Notes: generated from the letters alone by a model not told the origin. Counted from the first letter of the stretch, positions 25,551 to 38,935 are shown. The stretch: 64,000 nucleotides of DNA from Rotaria macrura (GCA_900239685.1 OENT01000022.1:248001-312000); one strand, 5' to 3'. A program made the numbers and translations.

Positions 25551-25681
25551 TAATTGGCGATTAATTAAAAGAATTTAATTATTATTTTTGGATCATGAGG
25601 TCAGTTTCTGGCTGGGCCGAAAGTCCTAGAGGAATTTCTGCCCGGCCAGAAAATTCCATGGGCCGAAATTCATGTAACCCG
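25545..25681 (-). repeat. Right terminal inverted repeat of TIR element 1
   Basis: Reverse complement of the left arm, with some insertions in its outer half. It ends CCCG, followed by the AAAATA duplication. Confidence 0.85.
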
Positions 25682-25687
25682 AAAATA

Positions 25688-28600
25688 CGACTTAAGTCCA
25701 TAGTTATTCATCGTTCAAATATTTAGTCAATCAAATCGGTAAAAAAAGCCTCTTGCATGTATGAATTGAAAAATTAAATTCATAAATTAATATTAAGAAT
25801 CGATCTGCAAATATCTAAGAATTATTCAGACAGTCAAATTATAAACAAAAACAGATTTCTAAAGTCTAGAGGACAATGTACGTAGGCTCTCATTTTTTAC
25901 AAAGCGATTTATATTGTTAGACGAAGTTTTTAATAGAATATTTTAGATTCAATAATTCATGATTTTTCTTTGAAAATTTTTTAATTAGATTTTTCATGTA
26001 AAATAAAATACATCAAAGTTAAAAGTTATTAAATCATCCTTACTAATAATTGATTCTTGTGAATGAATATACTATTATGGGAAAAAAAATAAAGAAGTGA
26101 AAGAATGAAAAACACAAATCTCTTTCCTTACTGTAATAGATAAAAACGATCACTTTTTGAGTATTGAATAGGACTATCAATATTGAGCTAAGAAGAATTT
26201 TATGTTGTGAGATTCTATAACCCATTCTCATCAACACATTGAAATACATGCTCTGTTTAATATTTCATTTCCTTAATTATTTACACAATCAATGCATTTT
26301 TTATAATCTTTTCTTGCCCCCCCCCCCCCCCCCCCCCCGCCCCCTTTCAAGTCGACTTCGAGTGATCGTATGATTTTAGTTAAATATAAAAATAAAAGCA
26401 AAACTTCATTAATTGTCATCATTACTTCACCAGATTCACTTTTAATAAACCCTCACATTTCCTTTCATATTATCTTTGTCATTTTGTATATGGATATTTC
26501 AAAAAACAGAGTTTCCTTCTACATGAAGCTAAATCTTCTCTATGCTGAAAAACAATGAATCGTCGATCTCGATGCATGATTAATTACAACCGGAAATCAT
26601 TTACATTACGTGGTACAAAACGTTTAAGTAGGAAAACATCTTAAACATTCATGCCAACAGATTATCATTGTCAATATCTCAAGTTTAGCCGATGCCACGA
26701 TGTTCATTTTAGGATGATTCAACGTATCATCCATTTTATGTAATACGAAAAGAAAGCCAATCAAGAGCATTAGCACGAACATACATCGAACAACAAATAT
26801 CATTGAGTCTATAACAAACACAGAGCAGTAGTAACTTTTCACGTGATCGTTCATCATTAAGTGTAGTTTCAATATAACTACTATTCGAACGTCTATTAAA
26901 ACACCGTTACCTTGCTCTTTATCTACAGATAAAATTTCAGCTGAGTACGTTTTCAGGTACACATTACGATGTATGACGCAGTCGTATATGGTGTTTATTA
27001 ATATTAGATTTCTTGTTGATAGAAGCCAAATTAAGTCCATCTCAATTTTAAACTAGATGCTTTTATAAGCTACTTACAAAGCATCCAATGTGTCTCTTGA
27101 CGCATCATTTCGAGAGGATTCAAAAAGAAAATATCAAGCGTCTACTTTAGAAATTATATACTTTAACAAAATGTAGAGAAATAAAAAGAGGATAATGCTA
27201 AATGTTTCGATATTTTGAAATGTATTTCAAAAGTTATCCAAACAAACTACCTACGAATGCAATCAACTATTTTGTTGTTTAGTGGAAGGTTGTTGTATAC
27301 CTACACTTAAGAATTAGACAAACAGATGCATCGAACTGAAGATTTCAGACACTACACTAAAATAATGATCACTCCGAACATCTGAAAGCAACGAAAAATT
27401 TCTTAGAGATTCCTCGATTATTGATATTCGGGTCTCCGATACAGAAAAACTATACGAAGAGTTTATCTTTAACAAACTCATTCATGTTCTTCTACTTGGG
27501 ACTACTATTCAATCATGAGAGAACATTTCGAACTAGGAAGTGTGTTTTCGATTTACTTATGCTGAATAGTAAGTAAGATTCTGTCTGAATTCTGTTCTTC
27601 AGTTGTCTCTCGACAAAAGTTAAAATATGACTCAAAGATAAACTCCGTGTTCACTGGACTCGTGATGAATATCGATGAGTTCTTATTTATGTAAGCAATG
27701 GTAACATATTTCTGGATTGTGTTACAGAACAGAACATACTACTGGCAAGTTAACTTTAGCAAAAGTATGCATATGCTCTAGTACAAACGTTCTGAGATTT
27801 CAATCTATTATAAAATCTATCGATTAAAAAACTTTCAGTACAATACTGTAATATGTAGGTCCTAAATTTTAACTATTCATCAAGACAAATCGGATAAAAC
27901 TCTGTTCAAGAAAAATTTTGTTTACAAGGTGGAATATTTCTTCGTCAAAAACAAACTATTTTCGAGTCAACTTTCATTAAGGTTTCCTGTAGGACAAACA
28001 CGTCTAACTAGAATAACCGAAAATAAAATTCTTCAAAAGTTACCTCAGAGAAAATGATATTAACAAAACGCGTGTAAATACCAAATATTATTCACTATGT
28101 TGCAAAGATAGATTTCATCGAAATAGAAGACTTCCATTGTCTGTCTCATATAACGAAAATTTAGTATAGTAATCGTTCACTTTTAATGACTCGAGTCTCG
28201 TTTATAGATCAGTAAAAAATGAATATATAAACTAAAGCGTACGTATCTCGGTCTTTTTGTTTGCAACGCTGTCTACACTTATGTGTTTGATTACAATGAA
28301 AAAAGGATAAAGCATCCATCATTGACGCCTCACATTCTACTTTTTAAAATAGCATAAATCTTACCATAGGATCTTATCACCAGTAAAGCAGCATGCTTGA
28401 ATCTTATTCATCACTTTTGAACATGAAAAGTGTCTAGTACTCTGTGCATGACTATTAACTTACGTCTCCATTGCATAAAAATTGTGTCATAAGAACTCAG
28501 ATGAAAATTGGAAGTAAATGAAAAGCATACCAAACCTGAAATCAATGTTCTATGAACAAGAGAATATAATTTTAAAAGTTATTTTAATGATGAACTGTTA

Positions 28601-31600
28601 ACAACATTATTAATACAAGATCTGTTAGTGCCAACCGGTGTATACATCTCATACCATGTCATTCTGTACTTGTAACAAAAGCATAAATAAAAATGTGAAT
28701 TACGAAACAAGTTTCCTTATCTTGATCAGTACATCAACAAACGTACTCGAAATCAGATGAAAGTTTTCACTACTCACATTTACAGACAACAAGGCTTTGT
28801 TGAATTAATACTAAGGTAAAAATAAGACTCGAAAGTGTAAATGGATGCAAAGAATAATAGACTCTAATAACGTTTTCGTGTTGTTTTTTTTCGTTTCTTT
28901 TACATTCTTCTCTCTCGTAGTTCTTTTCGGTTCTTAAAAATGTTGATATCTTAGTCATACGTTACTCCCTTATGTAATCTCAGCATTTATTTATCTATTG
29001 TGAGCAAAAATGTGCATGCTGGCAAAGCGTTACTATCAGAGACAGACTTGCTGAAGCATGGTCAGTACTTCATTTTTTTTAAATCTTTCTTTTGTCATTC
29101 TAGAAAGCGTTTTGGGTTGCCATAACCCTAATACCATACGTAAAACTGAAAAATAACTGCTTTTGAAATGTTTAAGTTTTATACGGATCACACAAATCAT
29201 ATGCAGTTTATCAATCATGATTTATCACCGAAAGCGTTTAGAATATTTTTTTTGAAGATTTTTAATCAAGATAAATTATAATTTCCTTAACACCATGTTA
29301 GTTGCTTAGACGAGAAATCTTTTACAACGAAGTCCATTCATAAATTACTATTTCTAATATATAGACAGCTTTCAAAAAACATTTTATGTTTGTCGATTAG
29401 TTGGATATTTCAATGGTTTCATAATGAAAACAATTCAACTCAACTAGGTAACTCATTCGTAGTCTAGAAATAAAAATATTTTTCGAGAAACGAAAATAAG
29501 TTCTGTCTGAGATGAACAAGTACACGCATATGATCTAATCAGGGACGAGAAAAACAAAATCTGTTAAATACAATTTCAAATAGGTAAAAGATATACTAAA
29601 ATCTCTTTAAAAAGGAACAGATGATGGACTTAATCATTCTTGAAACTGATGTAGGATTTCGTTTTGAAATGAATCAGTACAAGAGGAATTTTGCTTATAT
29701 GCGAAACATTTGAATTATAAAAAAAAAATTTTTCTTATCGAATAGGTCAATCATTGAATCTTAGCTATTATTTCTTTTTAATCTATTTCAAAAACTTCGA
29801 TAAATAAGACTTGAAAGAAAACATAATGAATTTTAATAATTTTCAATCTAATTTAGAGTTCTGATTTAATTTCTAATAATTTTATTCTCGAATTACGGTC
29901 CATCGTGAACGACAATATCTTTACCAAAGTAAGAATGTTTTTGCACCTTAAAGCAACATTCGGAATTACCATATAGATCAAGCATTAAAAACATCCAGCA
30001 ACTGACATTTTGTAAGTATTCGTTTATGTTTTTGAGGGAATATTCTCTCAGATGTAAAAACAAGTGCCACTAGCAGCTTCGTTTCTCAACAATTCTTCTT
30101 TGTGCGTGTTTTACATACGAAAGCGACTTCAAATTCTACACTAATAGCATAACTTGAATGATTCAAGAGGACTGTTTCAAATAATATACTTTTCAGCATG
30201 AACATAATTCTAATCCATCGGTAGTTTTTCATCAAAATCCATGCAACAATGTTCTTCAGATAAAACAGAAGATTTTTGAGGATCTGATTTAATTATCTTT
30301 AGTAACGACTAACTAATTACAATAGACACTATTAACTTATCTTTTCCTTTCCTAAATTTTATTTCCTTTTCAAAATTCTTTCCAATGAATTCTTTGCTCA
30401 ACATTGAAAAGTTCTTCTTCCTGACAAAGGACTCAATTCTGGCTGGTTACGGCCATAAATATTGTTGTGAACTAATTTTATGCACTGTTACTTTAATGCT
30501 CTGCTATTCTTTCCAAAGATTGATCCTGATCTATAAAGAATTTGTAGTCAGAATAACTATTTTTCAGGTACTGATCAATTCTTAAAATGAAGAATATCAT
30601 TATGACATGAGTATCTTTGTTTGTTGATCTAGTAGTCAGCAGTTACCTTAAAAGGTTGCTATTGTAATATTATCTTGAGCCGAAAAACGGTAATCGACTC
30701 ATACGTACTATCGAATGCATTATTCCATTGCAGGTCGTTGATGGTTTAAGAAGATTGTGATGAAGGCACAACATTCTAAGAGAAGATTTTTCGACAAAAT
30801 TTCAGACGTTGAAAACAATTCCAAGCATTGGGTCAAATATTGTAGCGTAGGATTACGAGACTTGTTGTATCGAGCAATGATCAGTTGAGAGAAGTTTAAA
30901 AATTTCACGAGGATGACAAGAAATCATTTTGGAGTTAAGTTTCACTACTCTAGCTTTGGTCTCTGTTCAATATGAATAATTAGTGTCTTTTTTACGACTA
31001 TGGTAAGCTTCATGGAACGTATATTGTTCCAAACTAATGTTGGGATTAGCCCTATACTTCTATTTTAATAATCGATTATTTTCATTGATAATATCTTGCA
31101 TAGTATGATATCATTCCAAGTTCACTTGTATTCAATGCTTTAGTTAAATTGTACATCATCCTTCACAAATGTTAATGATATTGTTTCATGCTATAGAAAA
31201 GATCCTTGTTCTGTTCGATTATTTTGAATGGTATCAAAATGAGAAGGAATAAATTATTTGAAAAAAAAATTCGTTCTCCGAAGTCTGCTTCGATTTAACT
31301 CCAACAATAGACCTAAGTCTGTATAAATGCACATATAAATATATATATATATTTGATATTCGGTATTGAATTGCTCGAAGTGATAAGAAAAACAATCGAC
31401 TCTCATTAATCATCCAGCTTAACAAACCATCAAGAATGTAATGTATGTTAACATCTTTAGTATCGTATTGCCGAGCATCTATGGTATCTATACATTTTTC
31501 CAATGCTTTAGTTACTAATTTAGAATTGTTACACCTTTAAAACTAGCCGATCAAGTTTAGTTCTATGAAAAGATTCATGAATAATTTCTATTGTGATGAA

Positions 31601-32507
31601 CCAACTAGTGTTAGCATTAGTTCCGTGTGCTGTAAATTGAGTCACTATTCAATCGAATCGACTTGATGTAAGTAAAGTATTAATGAGCTCTATCGGTCTT
31701 CTAATTGCTGTATATGTTATTAGTTTAATTTCCTAGTTGTGACATGTAGTATAGAGTGAATCATTACCATGGGAGATGCATGTCGCATATGTTATTTATT
31801 TTACGTTATTTAGTAAATCAAATAAATTGACAATATGACGCAATAGATTCGTTTTTAGATTGCGTCGAGTATAATTGGATCAGTAGATTTTTTGAATTAA
31901 GACGGGGAGGATAACTTGGGTGAATCTGGCTTCCTAAAATCAAGTGTTTCTTGTATTTGTCTGTGAATGTTATGATTTCTTTTATTGCGAATAAGACATG
32001 CCGCAATTTAAACGACATTGAATTGTCATTAGCAGTCCATGTTTATTCGAATTTATATTAGAATATTAAGGTCAATATTGTGTCTTAATTCACATCTTCT
32101 AATACAGAATAAGCAAGGCATGTTTCATTAACTAGTTGACAATCATATGAATCAAGGAGAACGATTGATGAAGAAATAAACTTGTTTTCACTGTAGTCTA
32201 TGTAGGAATAATTCCAAACACAAAAAACTTCATTCGTTCTTTATTTTCTCGCTTGTTGCTCGTATGACGGTAGTCAACACGTGACATTGCTGTTTGCATT
32301 TTTTTACACTGTGCTTGATTAAATACTCATTCCGTGTCTGTCAGACAGAATCTAGTGAGTGTGTAAAGCAAAGAAAAATACTGAATTCTATTTGAATAAT
32401 CAGTGCGAAAAAAAACAGTTTTTTATATGTAGATCATATGTGAATTCCTTTATTCATACTATTTGTCAAATAGAGGGAAAGTTCTACAAACGTCAGAAGT
32501 GAAGCCG
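25688..32507. other. Long gene-poor stretch
   Basis: No gene can be defended in these 6.8 kb. The patch at 26624-27040 is open for 138 codons on the minus strand, but it also reads as gene-like sequence on the plus strand with several stops, so it may be a decayed gene of uncertain strand. A pure C tract lies at 26317-26344. Other open frames look like chance. Confidence 0.45.
26317..26344. repeat. Homopolymer C tract
   Basis: 22 consecutive C, one G, then five C, in an otherwise AT-rich region. The opposite strand could form G-quadruplex structure. Exact length is prone to sequencing error. Confidence 0.85.
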
Positions 32508-33889
32508 ATGGACTCAACGTCATGGTTGTCCTCAAATACGATGTCGTTAGTTAATTTACGATAGCATAGATTTAAATAAAGTTCAACTTTCTTTTTCAGG
32601 TTTGATATTGTGACGATATTTGAAGATTTATCGAACGAACTATTGTTTAGCATATTCAACTATTTCGATGCTTATCAACTACATTTTACGTTTGGACAAT
32701 TGAACAGTCGTCTCAACTCATTGCTTGCTGATACGAACGTGCATTTCATTATTGATCCTATTCCATTGAACGAATTTCCATCGTTTGCTCTATCACTTGA
32801 TATTAATCATATACTATCTTTTACTTCCCGAACTTTAGAAAAGACACGTTCATGGCTCTTTGATAACGATAAAGTCTTACAACAATTTTCAATGATTCGT
32901 GCACTGACTTTGTTCGACGTTACCTATGGGATTCTCAATCGACTACACGAACGTCTCCCCAATATCAAGAATACACTTATTTATGCTAATATTGGGGGTA
33001 CGTACGAGTTGAAAAACATTGTCTTCTACGATAAAGTTCTGAACCCGAGATTTCTCGATTGAAAAAAAAAGAAAAAAAAAGAAAATTCTAATGAAAATGT
33101 TGTTTGATCGTTGACATTCATTACAGAGTTTGTCATCAAATCTATTAACAAGTCTATTGTATGGTTTTCAATTTAGATGCAACAAAAACAGCCAAAAATG
33201 CGCATAAAGATGAATATATTTATTTTAAACATTGGTGTCCAACACATGAATTCTGTTCGAATAAATTTACCGTTCTTCGTTATTTTATTACGGATTCAGA
33301 GTATAATCATCAAGCATTCGGTCTTTTAGTACCAACAATATCAAGAATCACGTATTTTCGACTCGCTCACGTTTATTCAATCATTTGGCTTCTTCATCTC
33401 TTCCGATATTCACCTCACCTGAAAGTATTGCATGTTGAAGAGATCTTTAGTGTATTGGATGATGACGATATTTATAATCGTTATCCAACCAAGAATCCAA
33501 TCATATTTCCTTGTGCTCTCAGAATGCATACTCTCGTATTTAAGAATTGCTATTGCGAACCGATTTCTATCGAATATATTCTTCGTGCATGTCCATTTTT
33601 AATACGATTCTATTTGAATTCAACGGTGGATTATCCTAGTGATGATAATGGGATTCGTCATCAGATACATGATCCAATGCTTTGGCAATCGATGATAAAT
33701 CAATGGGGACAAAATTTAATCGACTTGAATGTAACTATTAAAGGAAACAATTCATTTATCGATGAAGATCTCACTACTACCTTTTGGCAACTTAGATCTT
33801 GGCAAATAAAAACTGTACGAGAACCACCGTGTTTCATAATTCAGTCCAACCAAAAAATAGACAAATGTTCTTTGCTACCTATAAGATAA
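32508..33889 (+). CDS. F-box protein (3 exons)
   Basis: Exons 32508-32524, 32600-32997 and 33177-33889 total 1128 nt and give 375 aa in frame. The F-box is at about residues 12-48 (FEDLSNELLFSIFNYFD, then FGQLNSRLNSLL). F-box proteins dock onto SKP1 in SCF ubiquitin ligases and bring in substrates. The remainder has hydrophobic periodic segments (for example SPHLKVLHVEEIFSV, RMHTLVFKNCYCEPISIEY and QNLIDLNVTIKG) like diverged leucine-rich repeats. The tiny first exon was chosen because it supplies an ATG and the right phase. The second intron (179 bp, GTACGT donor, TTTAG acceptor) removes a poly-A-like stretch and a stop. Such F-box genes are numerous in bdelloids. Without the second intron the gene would be broken at 33062, so a pseudogene is the alternative. 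Confidence 0.7.
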
Positions 33890-34554
33890 ATTAAAAAAAA
33901 CTTTTTGTGAAGTCAGATTATTGAATACATACTATAATAAGTAAGCATAGCTTGTTTAAATTCTTGACAAATTTCTACGAATTTTTCTCATTAGAGAAAG
34001 CAAAATGCTAATTATCAAACTTGATTTTTTAATTAGACATGTTAATACTTTGTAAGTCTTGTCTTTCTGATAAGTATTACAATATCAGTGAACAACTCAC
34101 AACTATAATGTTCAAATAGTAATATCGTAGATAAAAGATTTTGGATATTTTATTGTTCTTAAATGAGTATATTTTCATACTGAGCGATGTTGTAGTTGAT
34201 GAGCAAAAAGCAGACTCCAGCATATCAACATACTTATGATAATATTGCCTATTCAAGTCTGTGCACCAAATACGACAAATAACTAGATACAATGGAATAC
34301 TTTTAAATTCTCAAAAAATGATACACATAGTGTAAATTCATAGATCAATATCGATTGCTTTTCAATACATGAACATTTTCTTGACTCATCCACATTGAAA
34401 TTGTTTCAGGATGGTAGTTATGTAACAACTCATTTGATAGACGAAGGGAATAGTTTAGTAATTTAATTTATCTTCTCTCGAATCATAATGTCTGGTATCT
34501 TGGAATTTTTATCACAACATGAATAAACACTCAATTGTCGTTGGTATTATACAG

Positions 34555-34683
34555 GTGCATTGTATTTCGATAGCAAACATTACACTCGAAACTAGACAAT
34601 ATCGACCTTCTACTGAGTGTTTTGTATCATTCATGTTAGGACAGAATATGGGCGAAGAAAATATCTCTATAAGAATCTATGAA
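34555..34683 (+). pseudogene. Orphan exon-like coding patch
   Basis: This patch is open in frame, preceded by a TACAG acceptor and followed by a perfect GTAAGT donor. It reads ...ANITLETRQYRPSTECFVSF then MLGQNMGEENISIRIYE. No partner exons were found on either side within 1 kb. Either the rest of the gene is too short to see by eye or this is a relic. Confidence 0.25.
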
Positions 34684-35758
34684 GTAAGTGATCCATTCTG
34701 AACGATGTATCTATCATTCGATTGACTCTATGAAAGTGCTGCTTGGCTATTTCAAAGCATCGGACCGAATATTCAGTCAAAAATAAAAGTATCCTGTTGT
34801 ATGATGTTTTCGATAGTCTAAAATGGCTTCATAGACTGATATACTTTTAAAATTATTATCGAACTTGTGACAAAGTTAACATGTGCATGAATCCAGATGT
34901 GGACATCGATTACTATATTATAAGTTCCATCATCATTTCTGCACTTACATGCCTGACTGAGTCAATTTGACGCCATAAAAGATGCCCGAAGATTATACAC
35001 AAGGTTAGGTACCTTGATATAGTCGAGTTTGACCGTTTTGTAAACGCTTATTTATACAGAACATGATCGCTATTACATGATGCAATCAATATGAATTCTA
35101 CATTTGTTTTTGTAATAAGATCATATCTCTTGTAGATAGAACAATACACTCTTTTAACACTCGTTTAAACTTTTTCAGTGACGAGTATCAATCGAGAACT
35201 GAGGAAATTAACCTGATCGGATAGTGAATGGTTTTCATCGTCTAACGACGATATACCGTTTACACATTATAATAAATACTGCTTAGTAAAAAAAATGTTT
35301 CGTATTCGCTTGTTTATCTCATCAGTATGAAAGATGGGAAACTTAGCGAAAATAATTATTGAACTAGTGCAACGTATTCAAAAAGTACGATGTTAAAATG
35401 ATGAAACCAATCGAATAAATGCGCATATTTCACTACTTTGTAGAATTTCCAGAGGCGTGACGTAGCAGCTGATAACTCATATCAACTGGCCGGTTACATG
35501 GGTAATAATTATGATAAAATTTCACAGTATAACTCATGAGGTGCAATAGTAAAGTAAACAGGAAGAAGCATGGGTACATATATGCATCGATATAAGTGTC
35601 TTTTCCGGGACTCTGCCTTGTACAGTATGACTTCCAAGTCAGTTATTTTCCGGAAAAATCATCCGTCGATTTGTATTCGATGAAAATATATATTTTAGAA
35701 TAAACCAGAACATAAAAATAATATTTGAACAATCAAGCATTCAATCAACGTCAGTGTT

Positions 35759-36094
35759 CTAGGACCTGTGATTTTCGAGGTCGATTCGATTTTGTTGTAC
35801 ACTTTCAAAACTTAGCTCAATAGTGATTTGATTGATATTAATTATAAAATAGTCTAGTGTCGTTAGTTTCCAATAAACTGCGGTTAAAATCAACTGATTA
35901 TATGTGAAAAGATGACTATGATTAAAAGAATATGTTGAACTTGCCAAGAAATGGAGAACGATATTGTTGTTGAAGTAAATTGATTGGTCGTCAATTATGC
36001 TCGATGCCAACGTAAGTAATAGTTTATGAACGTTCTCTAAAAGGAAAATAGTGTCAAATCTTTTGAAGAGTTCTACAAAAGCAATACATTTCAA
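35759..36094 (-). CDS. Uncharacterised ORF, 111 aa
   Basis: A 111-codon frame with gene-like codon use. The sequence (for example ENVHKLLLTLASSIIDDQS and LTTLDYFIININQITIE) resembles the repeat region of F-box/LRR proteins like the one at 32508, but has no F-box of its own. A TTTAG acceptor lies just before ENVHK. It is likely a fragment of a diverged F-box/LRR gene. Low certainty. Confidence 0.25.
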   Translation of the reverse strand: MKCIAFVELFKRFDTIFLLENVHKLLLTLASSIIDDQSIYFNNNIVLHFLASSTYSFNHSHLFTYNQLILTAVYWKLTTLDYFIININQITIELSFESVQQNRIDLENHRS

Positions 36095-37353
36095 ATGCTA
36101 TTGTTCGGAATGATGATTTCATTTAGTTCTAAAGATCAGAGTAAAGTTCCTACACTAATGATAAGCGAACAAGTACGAATCATCCATTTCATTGAGATTT
36201 AGTAGGATCGAGAGACTTTACCGAAATTCTTTCATAGGAGTAGTAAGTAAATGAAACTTAATCAACGAGCATATTACACGTGTTTTTAGATTTGAATTTG
36301 CTCTTTCTCTCTAACTCAGTCTTCATTCATTTAAGCCTCACCCGCCTCTCAAGTCGCAGTTATCACTTAGAAAGATCAGTTTGAACTGAAATTTTCAAGG
36401 GTGATTAGTCCTCATGAGAAATGGTCGCGATAAAATTTCAGCTTGATATATTTAACTGAGCCGAAGATATGGCTTATTGACATACAAATTATGGCCTCCA
36501 ACAGAATCCGTAAGGCTCGGCCAATGGGAGGGCGATGAAAGTTGCAGTTATCTTAAACTAAACCCAACACAAATACGCAACTTTTGTCCGAACAGAATTT
36601 TAAAATTTACTTTAACTCGTGTTTTGCAAGTATTTTACTCGAATAGAAGTCAAAATTTGACTGAAAATAATCACCTGTTGATATTGATTGAATCTGACTA
36701 TTCTCAATTCAGAAATCAAATATAAAAAGTCTGGTCGGATAAGATTTTACTTACCAGGAAGGTTTCAGAATTGAAAAACTAACCTTCATGTCTTAAATGG
36801 CTGGAAACTAGTTTCATTTTTTCTGATGGAAAATCTTGTCTTGAGAAAAACTATAAATAAATTTAAGAATCTTTATTTTTGTTTAAACTCGAAAAAAATT
36901 CGGAAAAGCAGATCTATCTTCTATATTTTTACTCTGAATCTTTTCGATGATGTCATGAATAGCTTCAACTCGCTCCATCTACAAACAATCTTTGCTTTTA
37001 CCTGTATTATTTCAACTGAAGCGCCTATACTTATGAAATGACATGTATGGTGCTAAGATTGATTAGCTACGAAATCTCACTGAAGCGGAAGCTCACTGAA
37101 TTCTCTTTTGATTATTTCTAAGCATGGTTGAATAAAGCTTAGGCGTTTACCTATGAAAATATCAATTTGAAAAAATCTTCATCTTTAATACAAAAACTGT
37201 TCAGAATTCTTAACTTTTGCAAAAATATACCAGATTCCATTGTTTAAAATCTACTGAATTTCTTAAGAAATATTTGCTTCGATTTCCCTTATAAGGATCC
37301 CTTTTTTCTACTTCACAGAAGAAGATATTATGCCTTATTGTCTATCGACATTA

Positions 37354-37618
37354 CGGCCCCCCCCCTAAGAAATTTAATTTTTCGAAAAGATTGATGTCTG
37401 AATTTTAATTGTGGGTAGATGCCTTACAGTCTCGTGTTTCAGAATATATATAGGCTGTTTGAAAAAGGATCGATTTTAAGTTTTTCATTGAGAAAATGCT
37501 ATACCGGACTGTCTTGTCTTTCTACAAAAACAAGTAGTGGTAAGGCCATTTTTCGATCAAGCTAGTTTTGTAAAACTAATTGCATGACTGAAATCCCCAC
37601 ACAATTCTGAACAAAATG
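37354..37618 (+). repeat. Left terminal inverted repeat of TIR element 2
   Basis: About 265-bp arm that pairs with 38180-38445. It begins CGG followed by a C run and ends in TCTGAACAAAAT. Confidence 0.85.
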
Positions 37619-38179
37619 ATGTTTTTTCCTGGTTAAATAATTGTCATCGGAAAACAACAGTGAACAATTCAGAAATATATTATTACCCTAGCTTTTTCCA
37701 ATTTTTGACAATTTTCCACAACTTTCCCTACAAGTTTCTTTTTGATATACAGATTAAACATGAAAAACTGAGCAAGTCTGTATAAGTAAGTTATTGAATG
37801 GACCTTTGGTTAAAAAAATAGTTCAACTAAATTTCTAATAATATGAATTTTTTCTCTTTTTTTCAAGTTTTTAACCAAATAAGCTTAACCAACATTAATT
37901 CTAACCCCTTAATTGAACGACATCGATACAACTATCATTTCTGCACATATGCATTGTATTTCTTCTTTCATGAACTTATTTTTTTATTAAAAGGTAGTGA
38001 TTTATGAAGCAAGGTGAAAAGATCATTGTCCGATCGGGAACTGCTACGTTTTCTATTTGGAGAAATTTTTTATTGAAAACAAACCACATATTCGTGATCT
38101 ACGTGTCGAAAATGCTATGTCTAGACCAAACTCGTGTAAAAAAAGGAAAAAAAGCATTTTTCCTTAAACAAAACCCACT

Positions 38180-38445
38180 ATTTTGTTCAGAATTATGTGG
38201 TGATTTCAGTCATGCAATTAGTTTTACAAAAACTAGCTTGATCGAAAAATGGCCTTACCACTACTTGTTTTTGTAGAAAGACAAGACAGTCCGGAATAGC
38301 ATTTTCTCAATGAAAAACTTAAAATCGATCCTTTTTCAAACAGCCTATATATATTCTGAAACATGAGACTGAGGCATCTACCTATGACAAAAACTCAGAA
38401 ATCAATTTTTTTCAAAAATTAAATTTGTTAGGGGGAGGGGTACCG
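38180..38445 (-). repeat. Right terminal inverted repeat of TIR element 2
   Basis: Reverse complement of the left arm. It begins ATTTTGTTCAGA and ends in GGTACCG next to the TTA duplication. Confidence 0.85.
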
Positions 38446-38539
38446 TTAATTTACTATTACTTTAGATAGAATAATATTTACTGAAGCTTTGCCAGGTGCA
38501 TTCACTTTCATGTGATAGCTCCATTAATACCAGGAATCA

Positions 38540-38935
38540 ATGTTCTATAAAAAGAAGAAATCCGTTTCAATGATTATCAATCAGTCACTAAAAACATCGA
38601 ACTTCCAATACTTGACAATTCACCTTACATAACACTTTTCACGGCAAAATTACTGATAGACAACTCCTGATATTAGATCTAGTACTTGTTTCATTAGCAT
38701 GACAAGCTTCATTGTTAACAGGTTTGTCCTTACTTCGCCATTGGTCAATTTTGAAGAGTCCACTCAAACACGAGAGATTATTACATGCAGCAGCTCATAT
38801 GCTTGTCCATGCAGGTATCAGCTTACTTATGATAGAAATCCAACACTTGAAACTTTCATCTATATAAAGAATGTGTAAAATAGTTGATGAAATCCATGCA
38901 CGATTAAATGCATTCATTGAATGATACAAAATTGG
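38540..38935 (+). pseudogene. Decayed coding fragments, family unknown
   Basis: Three coding-like patches follow one another on the plus strand. One contains KEEIRFNDYQSVTK and PYITLFTAKLLIDNS, ending at a stop (about 38553-38670). One exon-like block has AG and GT borders and reads SLLRHWSILKSPLKHERLL then HAAAHMLVHAG (about 38723-38815). The last reads IVDEIHARLNAFIE and ends in a stop (about 38880-38923). Stops separate them and I cannot chain them in frame, so I treat them as a relic beside TIR element 2. Confidence 0.3.

Larger units (their letters stand above)
24420..25681. mobile_element. Non-autonomous DNA transposon (TIR element 1)
   Basis: The left arm (24420-24539) and right arm (25545-25681) are diverged inverted repeats of about 120-137 bp. 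Both start CGGG and share CTTTCGGCC, CTCATGATCCAAAAATAATAA and a CTATGATAATT inner edge. The element is flanked by AAAATA on both sides (24414-24419 and 25682-25687), which looks like a 6-bp target-site duplication. It is 1262 bp and encodes no recognisable transposase, only one 62-codon ORF at 24841-25029 of unknown meaning, so it must be mobilised in trans. Its arms are GC-rich compared with the rest of the window. The 6-bp duplication does not fit the common superfamilies well (Dada-type elements are one option), so I leave the superfamily open. Confidence 0.85.
33890..37350. other. Gene-poor stretch with exon-like relics
   Basis: Between the F-box gene and TIR element 2, I see only an orphan exon-like patch (34555-34683), one 111-codon minus-strand frame (35759-36094) and a weak open frame near 36477. 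No complete gene. Confidence 0.4.
37354..38445. mobile_element. Non-autonomous DNA transposon (TIR element 2), TTA duplication
   Basis: Two inverted arms of about 265 bp (37354-37618 and 38180-38445) are close to identical over most of their length. For example, GGCCATTTTTCGATCAAGCT on the left matches the reverse complement on the right. The ends are CGG...CCG and the element is bounded by TTA on each side (37351-37353, 38446-38448). A 3-bp TTA/TAA duplication is typical of PIF/Harbinger. The 560-bp centre encodes no transposase; the plus-strand frame at 38004-38276 runs into the right arm and is not a gene. The outermost bases are C-rich on the left and G-rich on the right. Confidence 0.85.

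Noticed and set aside
26624..27040. 138-codon minus-strand frame as a gene
   Set aside because: The opposite strand in the same codon register also reads as gene-like sequence with stops, the minus product matches no family, and no splice partners were seen. I could not decide the strand or support a product.
38004..38276. 90-codon plus-strand frame as a transposase fragment
   Set aside because: A third of it lies in the right arm of TIR element 2 and the rest shows no transposase motif.
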